Of a stretch of DNA of 5,689 bases, positions 1-5,677 are shown piece after piece. A program made the translations under genes and the position numbers. The DNA comes from Fimenecus sp051881395 (GTDB lineage Bacteria; Bacillota; Clostridia; Oscillospirales; Acutalibacteraceae): NCBI GenBank assembly GCA_051881395.1, contig JBJEPU010000189.1, forward strand, positions 1 to 5,689, written 5' to 3'. A model generated the notes under the pieces. It was not told the DNA's origin and ran no database searches. It was given only the letters and a program-made list of their open reading frames with translations. Within the stretch, counting starts at the first letter, position 1. Each line of letters begins with the position of its first letter.

Positions 1-99
1 CTTTGTCGCTACGCGACATTTCCCCTAACAGGGGAATCTCACCGACCCCTACGCATAAAATGTAATGCATTTACCCCTACAAACCCCAATTTTCTGTGC
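1..99. repeat. Intergenic hairpin cluster, probable partial dispersed repeat
   Basis: This stretch lies downstream of the flavodiiron gene and runs off the window edge. It holds two tight hairpins: GTCGC/GCGAC (5-9 with 13-17, three-base loop) and TTCCCCT/AGGGGAA (20-26 with 30-36, three-base loop). The 8-mer ACCCCTAC then occurs twice in direct orientation (45-52 and 73-80), flanking an AT-rich spacer with the palindrome AATGCATT (64-71). No reading frame of note is present, and no T-run follows the hairpins on the minus strand, so they do not form a classic intrinsic terminator for the flavodiiron gene. Stacked short GC hairpins with CCCCTAC/GTAGGGG motifs resemble dispersed intergenic repeats of gut Clostridia. 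That identification is from memory of the pattern; only one copy is visible here. Confidence 0.45.
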
Positions 100-1296
100 T
101 TACATCGTGGCGCACAGCGCATCACACAGTGCGTCGATTTCCGAAAGATTGTTTTCCTTGACGGTCGAGCGCAGGTTGACGGTTTCCTCCAACACGGTGA
201 TGTTCTGCATGCCGTCTAAAATTTCGCGCATCAGCTTGCCGCTTTGCGGCGCCCACGAGCCGTTTTGTACAAGTGCGACCGTGCGGTTTTTGAGCATATG
301 CGCTTTCAAATCCAACAGCAAGGTTTCCATCGGGGTGAAAATGCCGTTGTTGTAGGTGGACGAGGCGAACACAATGTGGCTGAAACGGAACGCCTCGGCA
401 ACGAGATACGATGGGTGCGTAACGGCAACATCATACAACTTGACTTTGACGCCCTTTTCTGCCAATTTCGACGCCAAAATCTCCGCCGCGTTTTGCGTGC
501 CGCCGTACACCGAGCCGTATGCGATTAAAACGCCCTGTTCCTCGGGGGCATAGGTGCCCCAAAGCTGATATTTTTCAATGAATTTCTCAAAATCCTTACG
601 CCAAACAGGGCCGTGCAAGGGGCAGAGCATTTTGATGTCCAAGCCTGCCGCTTTTTTAAGCAACGCCGTGGTCTGCGCGCCGTATTTGCCGACGATATTT
701 GCATAGTAGCGGCGTGCTTCTGCATATTCCGCTTCGCCGAAGTCGGCTTCGTCCGCAAACAGGCAACCGTCGGTTGCGCCGAACGTACCGAACGCGTCGG
801 CAGAAAACAAAATCCCGCTCGTTTTCTCATATGCCACGGTGACCTCGGGCCAATGCACCATCGGCGCGGCATAAAAGGTCAAGGCGTGGCGCCCAAGTTC
901 GAGCGTTTCACCCTCTTTTTTCTGTTCAATTCTGTCCTGCAAATCCGCATCGAAAAACTGCGCAATCAACCCCGCGGCTTTCGCACTGCAAATGATTTTG
1001 GTTTCCGGATGCTTTTCGCACAGCGCGCCCAAGGTGGCGCAATGGTCGGGCTCCATATGGTTGACCACCACATAATCGAGCGCTCTGCCGCCGAGCAAAT
1101 GCTCGACATTTTCAAAAAACAAATCGCCCACAGCCTTATCCACGGTATCCACCACGACGGTTTTTTCATCGTCTATAAAATAGGCGTTATAGGTTACGCC
1201 GTTCGGAATGGGATACATATTTTCAAACAGAGAAAGTCTGCGGTCACTGCCACCGACAGAATAAATATCCTCCGTAATTTTCCTGACACAATACAT
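100..1296 (-). CDS. fprA: FprA family A-type flavoprotein (flavodiiron protein)
   Basis: This gene encodes a cytoplasmic flavodiiron protein of 398 residues, the usual size for the two-domain class. The family reduces O2 to water, NO to N2O, or both, taking electrons from rubredoxin or a related carrier, and protects anaerobes. The N-terminal metallo-beta-lactamase-like domain (about 1-250) keeps every expected diiron ligand: H80, E82 and D84 in HMEPDH, H148, D167 and H228. H85 follows in the motif. The C-terminal flavodoxin domain (about 254-395) has the FMN phosphate loop GSVYGGTQNA (261-270) and FMN loops near SSTYNNG (312-318) and NGSWAP (345-350). No rubredoxin or NAD(P)H:flavin reductase domain is fused, and no such partner gene is in the window. 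The start at 1296 has GGAGG seven bases upstream. An in-frame ATG at 1347 lies upstream of the predicted -10 and is unlikely to be used. Whether O2 or NO is the main substrate cannot be read from the sequence. Confidence 0.93.
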   Translation of the reverse strand: MYCVRKITEDIYSVGGSDRRLSLFENMYPIPNGVTYNAYFIDDEKTVVVDTVDKAVGDLFFENVEHLLGGRALDYVVVNHMEPDHCATLGALCEKHPETKIICSAKAAGLIAQFFDADLQDRIEQKKEGETLELGRHALTFYAAPMVHWPEVTVAYEKTSGILFSADAFGTFGATDGCLFADEADFGEAEYAEARRYYANIVGKYGAQTTALLKKAAGLDIKMLCPLHGPVWRKDFEKFIEKYQLWGTYAPEEQGVLIAYGSVYGGTQNAAEILASKLAEKGVKVKLYDVAVTHPSYLVAEAFRFSHIVFASSTYNNGIFTPMETLLLDLKAHMLKNRTVALVQNGSWAPQSGKLMREILDGMQNITVLEETVNLRSTVKENNLSEIDALCDALCATM

Positions 1297-1328
1297 GGTT
1301 ATTCCTCCGTTTTTCATCGTTAAAAGGT

Positions 1329-1337
1329 ATTGTAGCA
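1329..1337 (-). promoter_or_regulatory. Extended -10 promoter of fprA
   Basis: On the minus strand the sequence TGC-TACAAT places an extended -10 element 32 bases before the fprA ATG, giving a short leader of about 25 bases. No good -35 hexamer sits at 16-18 bases; the extended TG and the T-rich tracts further upstream (about 1368-1397) may compensate. The same string, TGTGCTACAAT, occurs at the aminotransferase promoter. Confidence 0.55.
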
Positions 1338-1389
1338 CAACAGGCAACAGAATGCTATATTATCTTGCCAAAAAAACAAAAAAGCAGAC

Positions 1390-1432
1390 AAAAAATGAAC
1401 GGGCAATCCTTGAAAATCAAGAACAGCCCGTT
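1390..1432 (-). terminator. Bidirectional intrinsic terminator after the XRE regulator gene
   Basis: An interrupted stem pairs AACGGGC (1398-1404) with GCCCGTT (1426-1432) and CTTGA (1409-1413) with TCAAG (1417-1421), with a four-by-four internal loop and a three-base apical loop. On the minus strand the stem is followed after two bases by six T (1395-1390), and it begins 15 bases past the regulator stop codon. On the plus strand it runs directly into TTTTTTT (1431-1437), so it could also stop transcription from the other side. It separates the regulator gene from the fprA promoter. Confidence 0.8.
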
Positions 1433-1447
1433 TTTTTACAGATGCGT

Positions 1448-2083
1448 TTACAGTTCGTTTTCCAGCGGCGTTTTTTCTTTATAAAAGCACCCCACCAGCC
1501 AATAATACAGCGGAATGGCCAAAAACAGCACCCAAGCCGTACTCCAAAGGTAAAAGAAAAATCCGCAAATTAAATACAGAAGCACAATGACCTCGGGAAC
1601 AGGCATAGCGAGCAGTCTTGCCTTCTTTTTGCGCACGGTGAGCGCGCCTGCAAAATGGTAATAAATCGGAATCAGCAAAAACAAAAGCCACGCGGGGTGC
1701 CAAACGTGCAAGGCGAAGCCGAGCACCACGAATACAAGCACCACAAACAGCGGAAAGGGAAATTTTAAAAGTTTTATGCCTTTTTTCTGCAATTCGGTTT
1801 TCGGCAGTTTTTCGGGCGCGGGTACCTCTTGCGCCGATTCTGCATCGTTAGACGGGGCGTCCCCTAAAATGTATTGGTCATTTTCGGTATTGACAAGTGC
1901 GTCGAGCGTTGTGCCGTACAGCTCGGCGAGCGCCATTAAATTATCTGTATCGGGCGAGGCTTCTGCACGCTCCCATTTGGAAATGGCTTGGCGGCTGATG
2001 CCGAGCTTGGCGGCAAGCGCCTCTTGCGAATAGCCGTGAGATTTCCGAAGTTCTACCAAGCGGTTTGCGATTTCAATATTCAA
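1448..2083 (-). CDS. XRE-family regulator with a four-helix membrane domain
   Basis: This 211-residue protein joins an N-terminal helix-turn-helix DNA-binding domain of the XRE/Cro type (about 5-62; core YSQEALAAKLGISRQAISKW, 18-37) to a C-terminal membrane domain. A polar, acidic and proline-containing linker (about 65-100) leads to two hydrophobic hairpins, about 108-148 and 162-200, read as four transmembrane segments separated by the basic loop RKKKAR (151-156). The two hairpins are similar to each other: residues 122-146 and 174-198 align without gaps with 13 of 25 identities. It is therefore probably a membrane-tethered repressor or sensor; its target and signal are unknown. The start is TTG at 2083, giving the family-typical MNIEIANRL, with GAGG eight bases upstream. 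An in-frame GTG at 2092 overlaps that ribosome binding site and is less likely. It has its own promoter and terminator, so it is probably monocistronic. Confidence 0.85.
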   Translation of the reverse strand: MNIEIANRLVELRKSHGYSQEALAAKLGISRQAISKWERAEASPDTDNLMALAELYGTTLDALVNTENDQYILGDAPSNDAESAQEVPAPEKLPKTELQKKGIKLLKFPFPLFVVLVFVVLGFALHVWHPAWLLFLLIPIYYHFAGALTVRKKKARLLAMPVPEVIVLLYLICGFFFYLWSTAWVLFLAIPLYYWLVGCFYKEKTPLENEL

Positions 2084-2089
2084 ACAAAT

Positions 2090-2096
2090 CACCTCT
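2090..2096 (-). promoter_or_regulatory. Ribosome binding site deciding the TTG start of the XRE regulator
   Basis: AGAGGTG on the minus strand places GAGG eight bases before the TTG codon at 2083-2081. The alternative GTG start (2092-2090) lies within this same motif and has no other purine-rich site at proper distance. This favours TTG as initiator. Confidence 0.65.
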
Positions 2097-2112
2097 GTTT
2101 TGTATTAACTTG

Positions 2113-2141
2113 ATTATACGAGATTTTCGGGCGGTTTGCAA
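2113..2141 (-). promoter_or_regulatory. Sigma-A promoter of the XRE regulator gene
   Basis: On the minus strand TTGCAA (2141-2136) and a perfect TATAAT (2118-2113) are separated by 17 bases. Transcription would start near 2106, leaving a leader of about 23 bases before the TTG start. The -35 hexamer matches the consensus at four of six positions. Confidence 0.75.
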
Positions 2142-2162
2142 GGGCATTTCGGTTGCAAGTGT

Positions 2163-2204
2163 AAAAAAATGCCGCAACCGCAGTTGTCAACACGCGGTTG
2201 CGGC
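2163..2204 (-). terminator. Strong intrinsic terminator of mltG
   Basis: A perfect 11-base-pair GC-rich stem, GCCGCAACCGC (2171-2181) with GCGGTTGCGGC (2194-2204), closes a 12-base loop. On the minus strand it is followed after one base by seven T (2169-2163). It sits 23 bases past the mltG stop and upstream of the XRE regulator promoter, so the two genes are separate transcription units. Confidence 0.9.
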
Positions 2205-2227
2205 GGCAATTTCGAAATCCGTTCGGC

Positions 2228-3115
2228 TTAATAGCCCATTTCTTTGCAATTTTTTTGATGCTCTTCATATGTCGCCGCGAAACGCGATTCATACGGCGGC
2301 TCTGTCGAAATAACAAAATATAAATAATCGGTTTGGTCGGGATTTAACGCCGCGTTCACCGATGCCATACCGGGGTTGCAAATCGGCCCTGCGGGCAGTC
2401 CCTTGCAACGGTAGGTGTTATAATAGTATTTGTAATGGTCGATTTTGTCGGGGTAATATTCTTGAATGACACCCGTGCAATATTTCTTGGTGACATCACA
2501 TTGCAGCTGCATACCCGCCTTTAAGCGGTTGTAAAGCACCGAGGCAATTAAGGTACGCTGTTCGGCGGTGCAGGCCTCTTTTTCGATAATCGACGCGACC
2601 GTCAAAACCTCATGCCAAGTGTAGCCCATCACCTTCGCCTTATCGCGCATTTCCTGCGTAAAGCGAGAGGCGGCGGTCGCCACCATTTTGTCAAGCACGG
2701 CTTTTGCGTCTGTATTCTTTTTGAATTCATAGGTGGCGGGGAACAAATAGCCCTCTAACGGGAAACAGACATTTTCCGCCTTTTGCACATCGGCAAGCAG
2801 TGTGTTCTGCGACAGGTCATAGTTTTGTGCCGCTTCGACGAATGCGGCACTCGTGCAAATGCCTTTTTCCTCCAACAGCCACGAAAGCCGCAGAAGCGTA
2901 TAGCCCTCGGGCACGGTTACGGTAATCAAATCGGATTTTGCCACAGGCTCGGTTGAGGGGGCGTTTGTGCCGTCGGCATACACCCCGCCCGCGGGGCGCG
3001 TGGTGTCGCCGTATACGGCGCTGTCGGTTTCCTCTTCGGCGGTGTTGCCGCCGCACGCGGCAAGGGAAAACAGCATCACCAAAAGTAAGCCTGCCGCAAT
3101 CAGTCGTTGTTTCAT
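2228..3115 (-). CDS. mltG: MltG-like endolytic murein transglycosylase, predicted lipoprotein
   Basis: This 295-residue protein belongs to the MltG/YceG-like family, which cleaves nascent glycan strands at the outer face of the membrane and is thought to set glycan chain length. Visible family marks are ASIIEKEA (174-181), with E178 matching the catalytic glutamate of E. coli MltG; LYNRLKAGMQLQCD (194-207); YNTY...GLPAGPICNPG (232-249); and YLYFV (264-268). The region about 63-95 resembles the LysM-like part of the family. Instead of the usual transmembrane anchor, the N terminus is a signal peptide with lipobox LAAC (C21), then a low-complexity linker (about 22-60). The end motif normally written GxHxF is degenerate here (PYESRF, 274-279). 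Eight cysteines remain in the mature part besides C21. The ATG at 3115 has AGGAG six bases upstream. It has its own promoter and terminator. The family call is firm; the lipoprotein anchor is inferred from the lipobox. Confidence 0.92.
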   Translation of the reverse strand: MKQRLIAAGLLLVMLFSLAACGGNTAEEETDSAVYGDTTRPAGGVYADGTNAPSTEPVAKSDLITVTVPEGYTLLRLSWLLEEKGICTSAAFVEAAQNYDLSQNTLLADVQKAENVCFPLEGYLFPATYEFKKNTDAKAVLDKMVATAASRFTQEMRDKAKVMGYTWHEVLTVASIIEKEACTAEQRTLIASVLYNRLKAGMQLQCDVTKKYCTGVIQEYYPDKIDHYKYYYNTYRCKGLPAGPICNPGMASVNAALNPDQTDYLYFVISTEPPYESRFAATYEEHQKNCKEMGY

Positions 3116-3161
3116 CGGTTTCTCCTATATCGAAATGTATATCCTGTTTCGTGCGGTTGTA

Positions 3162-3190
3162 ATCATACCATATTTCGACGGGATTTGCAA
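3162..3190 (-). promoter_or_regulatory. Sigma-A promoter of mltG
   Basis: On the minus strand TTGCAA (3190-3185) and TATGAT (3167-3162) are spaced by exactly 17 bases, and TGG before the -10 makes an extended -10 element. The start point would fall near 3155, giving a leader of about 40 bases. That leader can fold a weak CGAAA/TTTCG stem, which I do not regard as a riboswitch. The -35 and its flanks match those of the XRE regulator promoter (CTTGCAAA in both). Confidence 0.75.
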
Positions 3191-3199
3191 GAATTCAGA

Positions 3200-3240
3200 A
3201 AAGCAAAACGCCCATGCATCGTATAAAACTTTGCACGGGC
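3200..3240 (-). terminator. Intrinsic terminator of the TSCPD gene
   Basis: GCCCATGCA (3210-3218) and TGCACGGGC (3232-3240) form a stem with a 13-base loop. In minus-strand RNA the central pair is a G-U wobble, giving nine continuous pairs; in plus-strand RNA the same position is an A-C mismatch. On the minus strand it is followed by GTTTTGCTTTT. It lies about 40 bases past the TSCPD stop codon and just upstream of the mltG -35. Confidence 0.75.
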
Positions 3241-3280
3241 ATTTGATTTTCAAAAATACAGCACAGCTACCTTTTTGCAT

Positions 3281-3538
3281 TTACGCCTGTTCCTGCGCCT
3301 GTTGTGCGGCACGCAAGGCTTTGACAAGCTGGTCGGGACAAGAAGTCGGGCGCATACCGCACCGAATGCCCTCAAATGCTTTTGCAACCTCGTCTACGGT
3401 TTTGCCGACAACGATGGCGGAAATGCCCTGCAAGTTGCCGTTACAGCCGCCGTAAAAGCGAACGGATTTAATAATATCGCCGTCCAATTCCACATCAATT
3501 TGTTGGGAGCAAGTCCCACGGGTTCTATAAGAATACAT
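3281..3538 (-). CDS. TSCPD domain protein with four cysteines (TIGR03905-like)
   Basis: This 85-residue cytoplasmic protein has no signal peptide or membrane segment. It carries the motif that names the TSCPD domain at 65-69 and four cysteines, C10, C32, C60 and C67, matching the small four-cysteine family TIGR03905. The same domain type occurs at the C terminus of some vitamin B12-dependent ribonucleotide reductases, where cysteines are thought to bind metal or shuttle electrons. By analogy this protein may bind zinc or iron, but its function is not known and no ribonucleotide reductase gene is in the window. Segments FYGGCNGNLQGIS (28-40) and IRCGMRPTSCPDQL (58-71) carry three of the cysteines. 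The C terminus (about 72-85) is an Ala/Gln-rich helix. The ATG at 3538 has AAAGGAG eight bases upstream. No clear promoter lies directly before it, so it may depend on read-through from rsmA past the hairpin at 3562-3593. Confidence 0.88.
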   Translation of the reverse strand: MYSYRTRGTCSQQIDVELDGDIIKSVRFYGGCNGNLQGISAIVVGKTVDEVAKAFEGIRCGMRPTSCPDQLVKALRAAQQAQEQA

Positions 3539-3561
3539 TTTAAACGCTCCTTTATCCTGTG

Positions 3562-3593
3562 ACCGTAAAAAGGGGACTGTCCCCTTTTACGGT
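3562..3593. terminator. Palindromic hairpin after rsmA, possible terminator and dispersed repeat
   Basis: The arms CCGTAAAAAGGGG (3563-3575) and CCCCTTTTACGG (3581-3592) pair around the loop ACTGT, with one bulged A, and an outer A-T pair extends the stem. On the minus strand the GGGG-ACAGT-CCCC core runs straight into TTTTT, as expected of an intrinsic terminator five bases past the rsmA stop codon. The near-symmetry lets it act on both strands. The core GGGGACTGTCCCC resembles a palindrome that recurs between genes in many Clostridia genomes; that is memory, not shown here. The TSCPD start lies only 24 bases further on. Confidence 0.65.
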
Positions 3594-3597
3594 TTGT

Positions 3598-4458
3598 TTA
3601 CACACATAAGCTGTCGGCAAGTGCTGACAGGTCTTTCATCGTCATTTTTTCGGCACGAATGTCTTTTGGCAAGCCGATGTTTTCTAACGCTTCTGCTATC
3701 TGTTCTTTCGGAAGTCCTAGCCCTGCCGAAATCCCGTTTTGCGCGGTTTTGCGGCGCTGGGCAAACGCGGCTTTCACCATTTTGAAAAAGAACTTTTCAT
3801 CTTTCACCGAAAATTCGGGCTGTTCACGCACCGCAAGGCGCATCACGGCACTATCCACATTCGGGCTTGGCACAAAGCAATTTCTGCCCACTGAAAACAG
3901 TTGTTCGGCTTCGGCGTAATACTGCACGGCGACCGTCACCGCCCCTGCTTCTCGTGTGCCGACGGCGGCACAAAGGCGTTCTGCCGCCTCTTTTTGCACC
4001 ATCACAACGATTTGCGACAACGGCAAGCGCTCTTCTAAAAGCCGCATAATCACAGGCGAAGTAATATAATACGGCAAATTCGCACAGACTGACACGCGCT
4101 TGCAGTCGGCGAATTTTTCCTGTAAGAGACTTGCCAAATCGAGTTTCAGCACATCGCCGTTCACCACTTCGACATTGTCAAATTCGCCGAGCGTTTCTTC
4201 GAGAACGGGCAACAGCCGCTTGTCGAGTTCCACGGCAACAACCTTTTTGGCGCGAAGCCCCAACTGCGCGGTCAAAACGCCGATGCCCGGCCCGATTTCA
4301 AGCACGCCGTCCTCGGGCGAGCGTACTGCCGCCTCTGCCATACGCGGGCAGACGGTGCTGTCAATCAAAAAGTTCTGCCCCAAGGCTTTCGAAAACGAAA
4401 ATCCGTGGCGTGAAAGCACGGCGCGAACGGTATTTAAGTCCGATAAATTATACTTCAT
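3598..4458 (-). CDS. rsmA: 16S rRNA (adenine1518/1519-N6)-dimethyltransferase RsmA/KsgA
   Basis: RsmA uses S-adenosylmethionine to dimethylate two adjacent adenines in the helix 45 loop of 16S rRNA, late in small-subunit assembly; its loss classically gives kasugamycin resistance. The 286-residue length is normal. The N terminus has LGQNFL (26-31). The Rossmann-fold methyltransferase domain shows motif I EIGPGIGVLT (54-63), the acidic residue E77 in VELDK for the SAM ribose, GDVLKLD (101-107), and motif IV NLPYYITSP (127-135), which places the target adenine. VQKEAAERL (154-162), FVPSPNVDSAV (195-205) and FAQRRKT (232-238) complete the family signature; the C-terminal helical domain follows. 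The ATG at 4458 overlaps the end of the aminotransferase gene by 11 bases, in another frame, with a weak GGAAG seven bases upstream, so translation is probably coupled. The usual Firmicutes neighbour rnmV is not upstream. Confidence 0.96.
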   Translation of the reverse strand: MKYNLSDLNTVRAVLSRHGFSFSKALGQNFLIDSTVCPRMAEAAVRSPEDGVLEIGPGIGVLTAQLGLRAKKVVAVELDKRLLPVLEETLGEFDNVEVVNGDVLKLDLASLLQEKFADCKRVSVCANLPYYITSPVIMRLLEERLPLSQIVVMVQKEAAERLCAAVGTREAGAVTVAVQYYAEAEQLFSVGRNCFVPSPNVDSAVMRLAVREQPEFSVKDEKFFFKMVKAAFAQRRKTAQNGISAGLGLPKEQIAEALENIGLPKDIRAEKMTMKDLSALADSLCV

Positions 4459-5632
4459 CTTTCAGCTTCCCGAGGATTTCCATACCTGCAACGATGCGTT
4501 CGTCAGCAGGCGTGGTGAAGTTCATACGAATACAGTTGGTGGTTTCCTCGGGCTCGACGGTGAACGCACTGCCCGGCACCACTGCAACTTTATTTTCTAC
4601 CGCTTTTTTGCAAAAATCCATCATATTGACGCGCGCGGGCAGTTCGCACCAAACGAACATACCGCCCTCGGGACGAACATACTGCACGAAATCGCCCAAT
4701 TTTTCGTCAATCAAATCGCACATCAAATTGAGTTTGCGGCGGTAAATCGCGCGGATTTTGTCGATATGCGCCTCAAAATCGGTGGTTTTCATCCATTCGT
4801 CCACCAGCATTTGGTTGAACACAGGCGTGTGCACATCCTGCCCCTGCTTGCAGACGGTCATTTTGGAGACAATCGGGGCGGGCGCAACCGTAAATGCCAC
4901 GCGCACGCCGGGTGCAAACACCTTGGAGAAGGAACCCGCATAAATCACAATACCGTCTTCGTCGAAACTCTTAATCGGCGGAATATGTTCCCCTGCCACG
5001 CGCAAATCGCCGTAAGGGTTGTCCTCCAAAATCAAAACGCCGTACTGTTTTGCAAGTGCATACAACCGTTTGCGTTTGGCAAGCGACATCGTAGCGCCCG
5101 AGGGATTTTGGAAGTTCGGAATGGTATAAATGAAACGGACATTTTTGTTTTCTTTGAGTTTTTGCTCCAAAATCTCCATATTCATACCGTCCGCCTCGAC
5201 GGGCACGCCGCGCAAAGACACGCCGTAGGAACGGAAGCAGTTTAACGAGCCGATAAACGACGGCGTTTCGCAAATGATAATATCCCCGAAATTGCACAGG
5301 GATTTGGTTGCCAAATCCATCACCTGCGTTGCACCTGAAGTGATAATCAGGCTGTCAAACTCGCGGCCGATGTTGTGCTTTTCTTTCATATACGCTGAAA
5401 CGCGCTCCCGTAACGGCGTATAGCCTTCGGTCACGCCGTATTGCAGGGCGGTAATCGGGTTTTCTTTTAATATCCGTGCAGAGATTTCGCGCACCTCGTC
5501 CACGGGGAATGCCGCCGTGTCGGGATTGCCTGCCGCAAAGGGAATGATGTCGGGGTCTGCCGTAGCTTTCAAAATCTCACGAATTGCCGACGGCTGTAAC
5601 GCCGAAACGCGGTCGGAAAATGTATATTCCAT
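4448..5632 (-). CDS. PLP-dependent class I/II aminotransferase
   Basis: This 394-residue cytoplasmic enzyme is a fold-type I aminotransferase that moves an amino group between an amino acid and a 2-oxo acid through pyridoxal phosphate. Key residues are visible: SGATQ (99-103) for the cofactor phosphate, NPSG (176-179; N176), EDNPYG (203-208; D204 to the pyridine nitrogen, Y207), the Schiff-base lysine K237 in GSFSK, R244 nearby for the phosphate, and R369 in CIRMNF for the substrate carboxylate. The opening with FAAGNPD (32-38) and YGVTEGYTPLRE (65-76) resembles the LysN / 2-aminoadipate and MocR-type catalytic branch, whose members often act on aromatic, branched-chain or aminoadipate substrates; the exact substrate cannot be told. 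There is no fused GntR DNA-binding domain. The ATG at 5632 has AAGGAG nine bases upstream. The in-frame GTG at 5680 overlaps the -10 promoter element and is not the start. It is followed by overlapping rsmA. Confidence 0.93.
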   Translation of the reverse strand: MEYTFSDRVSALQPSAIREILKATADPDIIPFAAGNPDTAAFPVDEVREISARILKENPITALQYGVTEGYTPLRERVSAYMKEKHNIGREFDSLIITSGATQVMDLATKSLCNFGDIIICETPSFIGSLNCFRSYGVSLRGVPVEADGMNMEILEQKLKENKNVRFIYTIPNFQNPSGATMSLAKRKRLYALAKQYGVLILEDNPYGDLRVAGEHIPPIKSFDEDGIVIYAGSFSKVFAPGVRVAFTVAPAPIVSKMTVCKQGQDVHTPVFNQMLVDEWMKTTDFEAHIDKIRAIYRRKLNLMCDLIDEKLGDFVQYVRPEGGMFVWCELPARVNMMDFCKKAVENKVAVVPGSAFTVEPEETTNCIRMNFTTPADERIVAGMEILGKLKDEV

Positions 5633-5668
5633 CAAAAAAGACTCCTTTTTGCCATCAATTTTCTTTTT

Positions 5669-5677
5669 ATTGTAGCA
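5669..5677 (-). promoter_or_regulatory. Extended -10 promoter of the aminotransferase-rsmA operon
   Basis: On the minus strand TGC-TACAAT lies 36 bases before the aminotransferase ATG, giving a leader of about 30 bases. A -35 hexamer at normal spacing would fall beyond the window, so it cannot be checked. The element is identical over 11 bases (TGTGCTACAAT) to that of fprA. Confidence 0.55.

Noticed and set aside
613..1323. 236-codon open frame on the plus strand opposite fprA
   Set aside because: It lies wholly over the flavodiiron gene, whose ligands are all intact on the other strand. The product has no family motif, so it is a shadow frame.
1297..1347. Seventeen-residue N-terminal extension of the flavodiiron protein
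   Set aside because: The extended start lies upstream of the predicted -10 element, and the good ribosome binding site serves the ATG at 1296, which also matches the usual family N terminus.
3116..3160. Possible structured leader (riboswitch) before mltG
   Set aside because: The leader is only about 40 bases, with a weak five-pair stem. No known riboswitch core fits and no terminator hairpin is present.
2938..3455. Plus-strand open frames across the mltG start and the gap to the TSCPD gene
   Set aside because: They are Arg-rich antisense frames over the low-complexity lipoprotein linker and cross a promoter and terminator that serve the minus strand. No domain is seen.
4100..5245. 381-codon open frame on the plus strand opposite rsmA and the aminotransferase
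   Set aside because: It runs antisense across two well-conserved genes, has no recognisable domain, and its His/Arg/Phe-rich composition is that of a shadow frame created by codon bias of the true genes.
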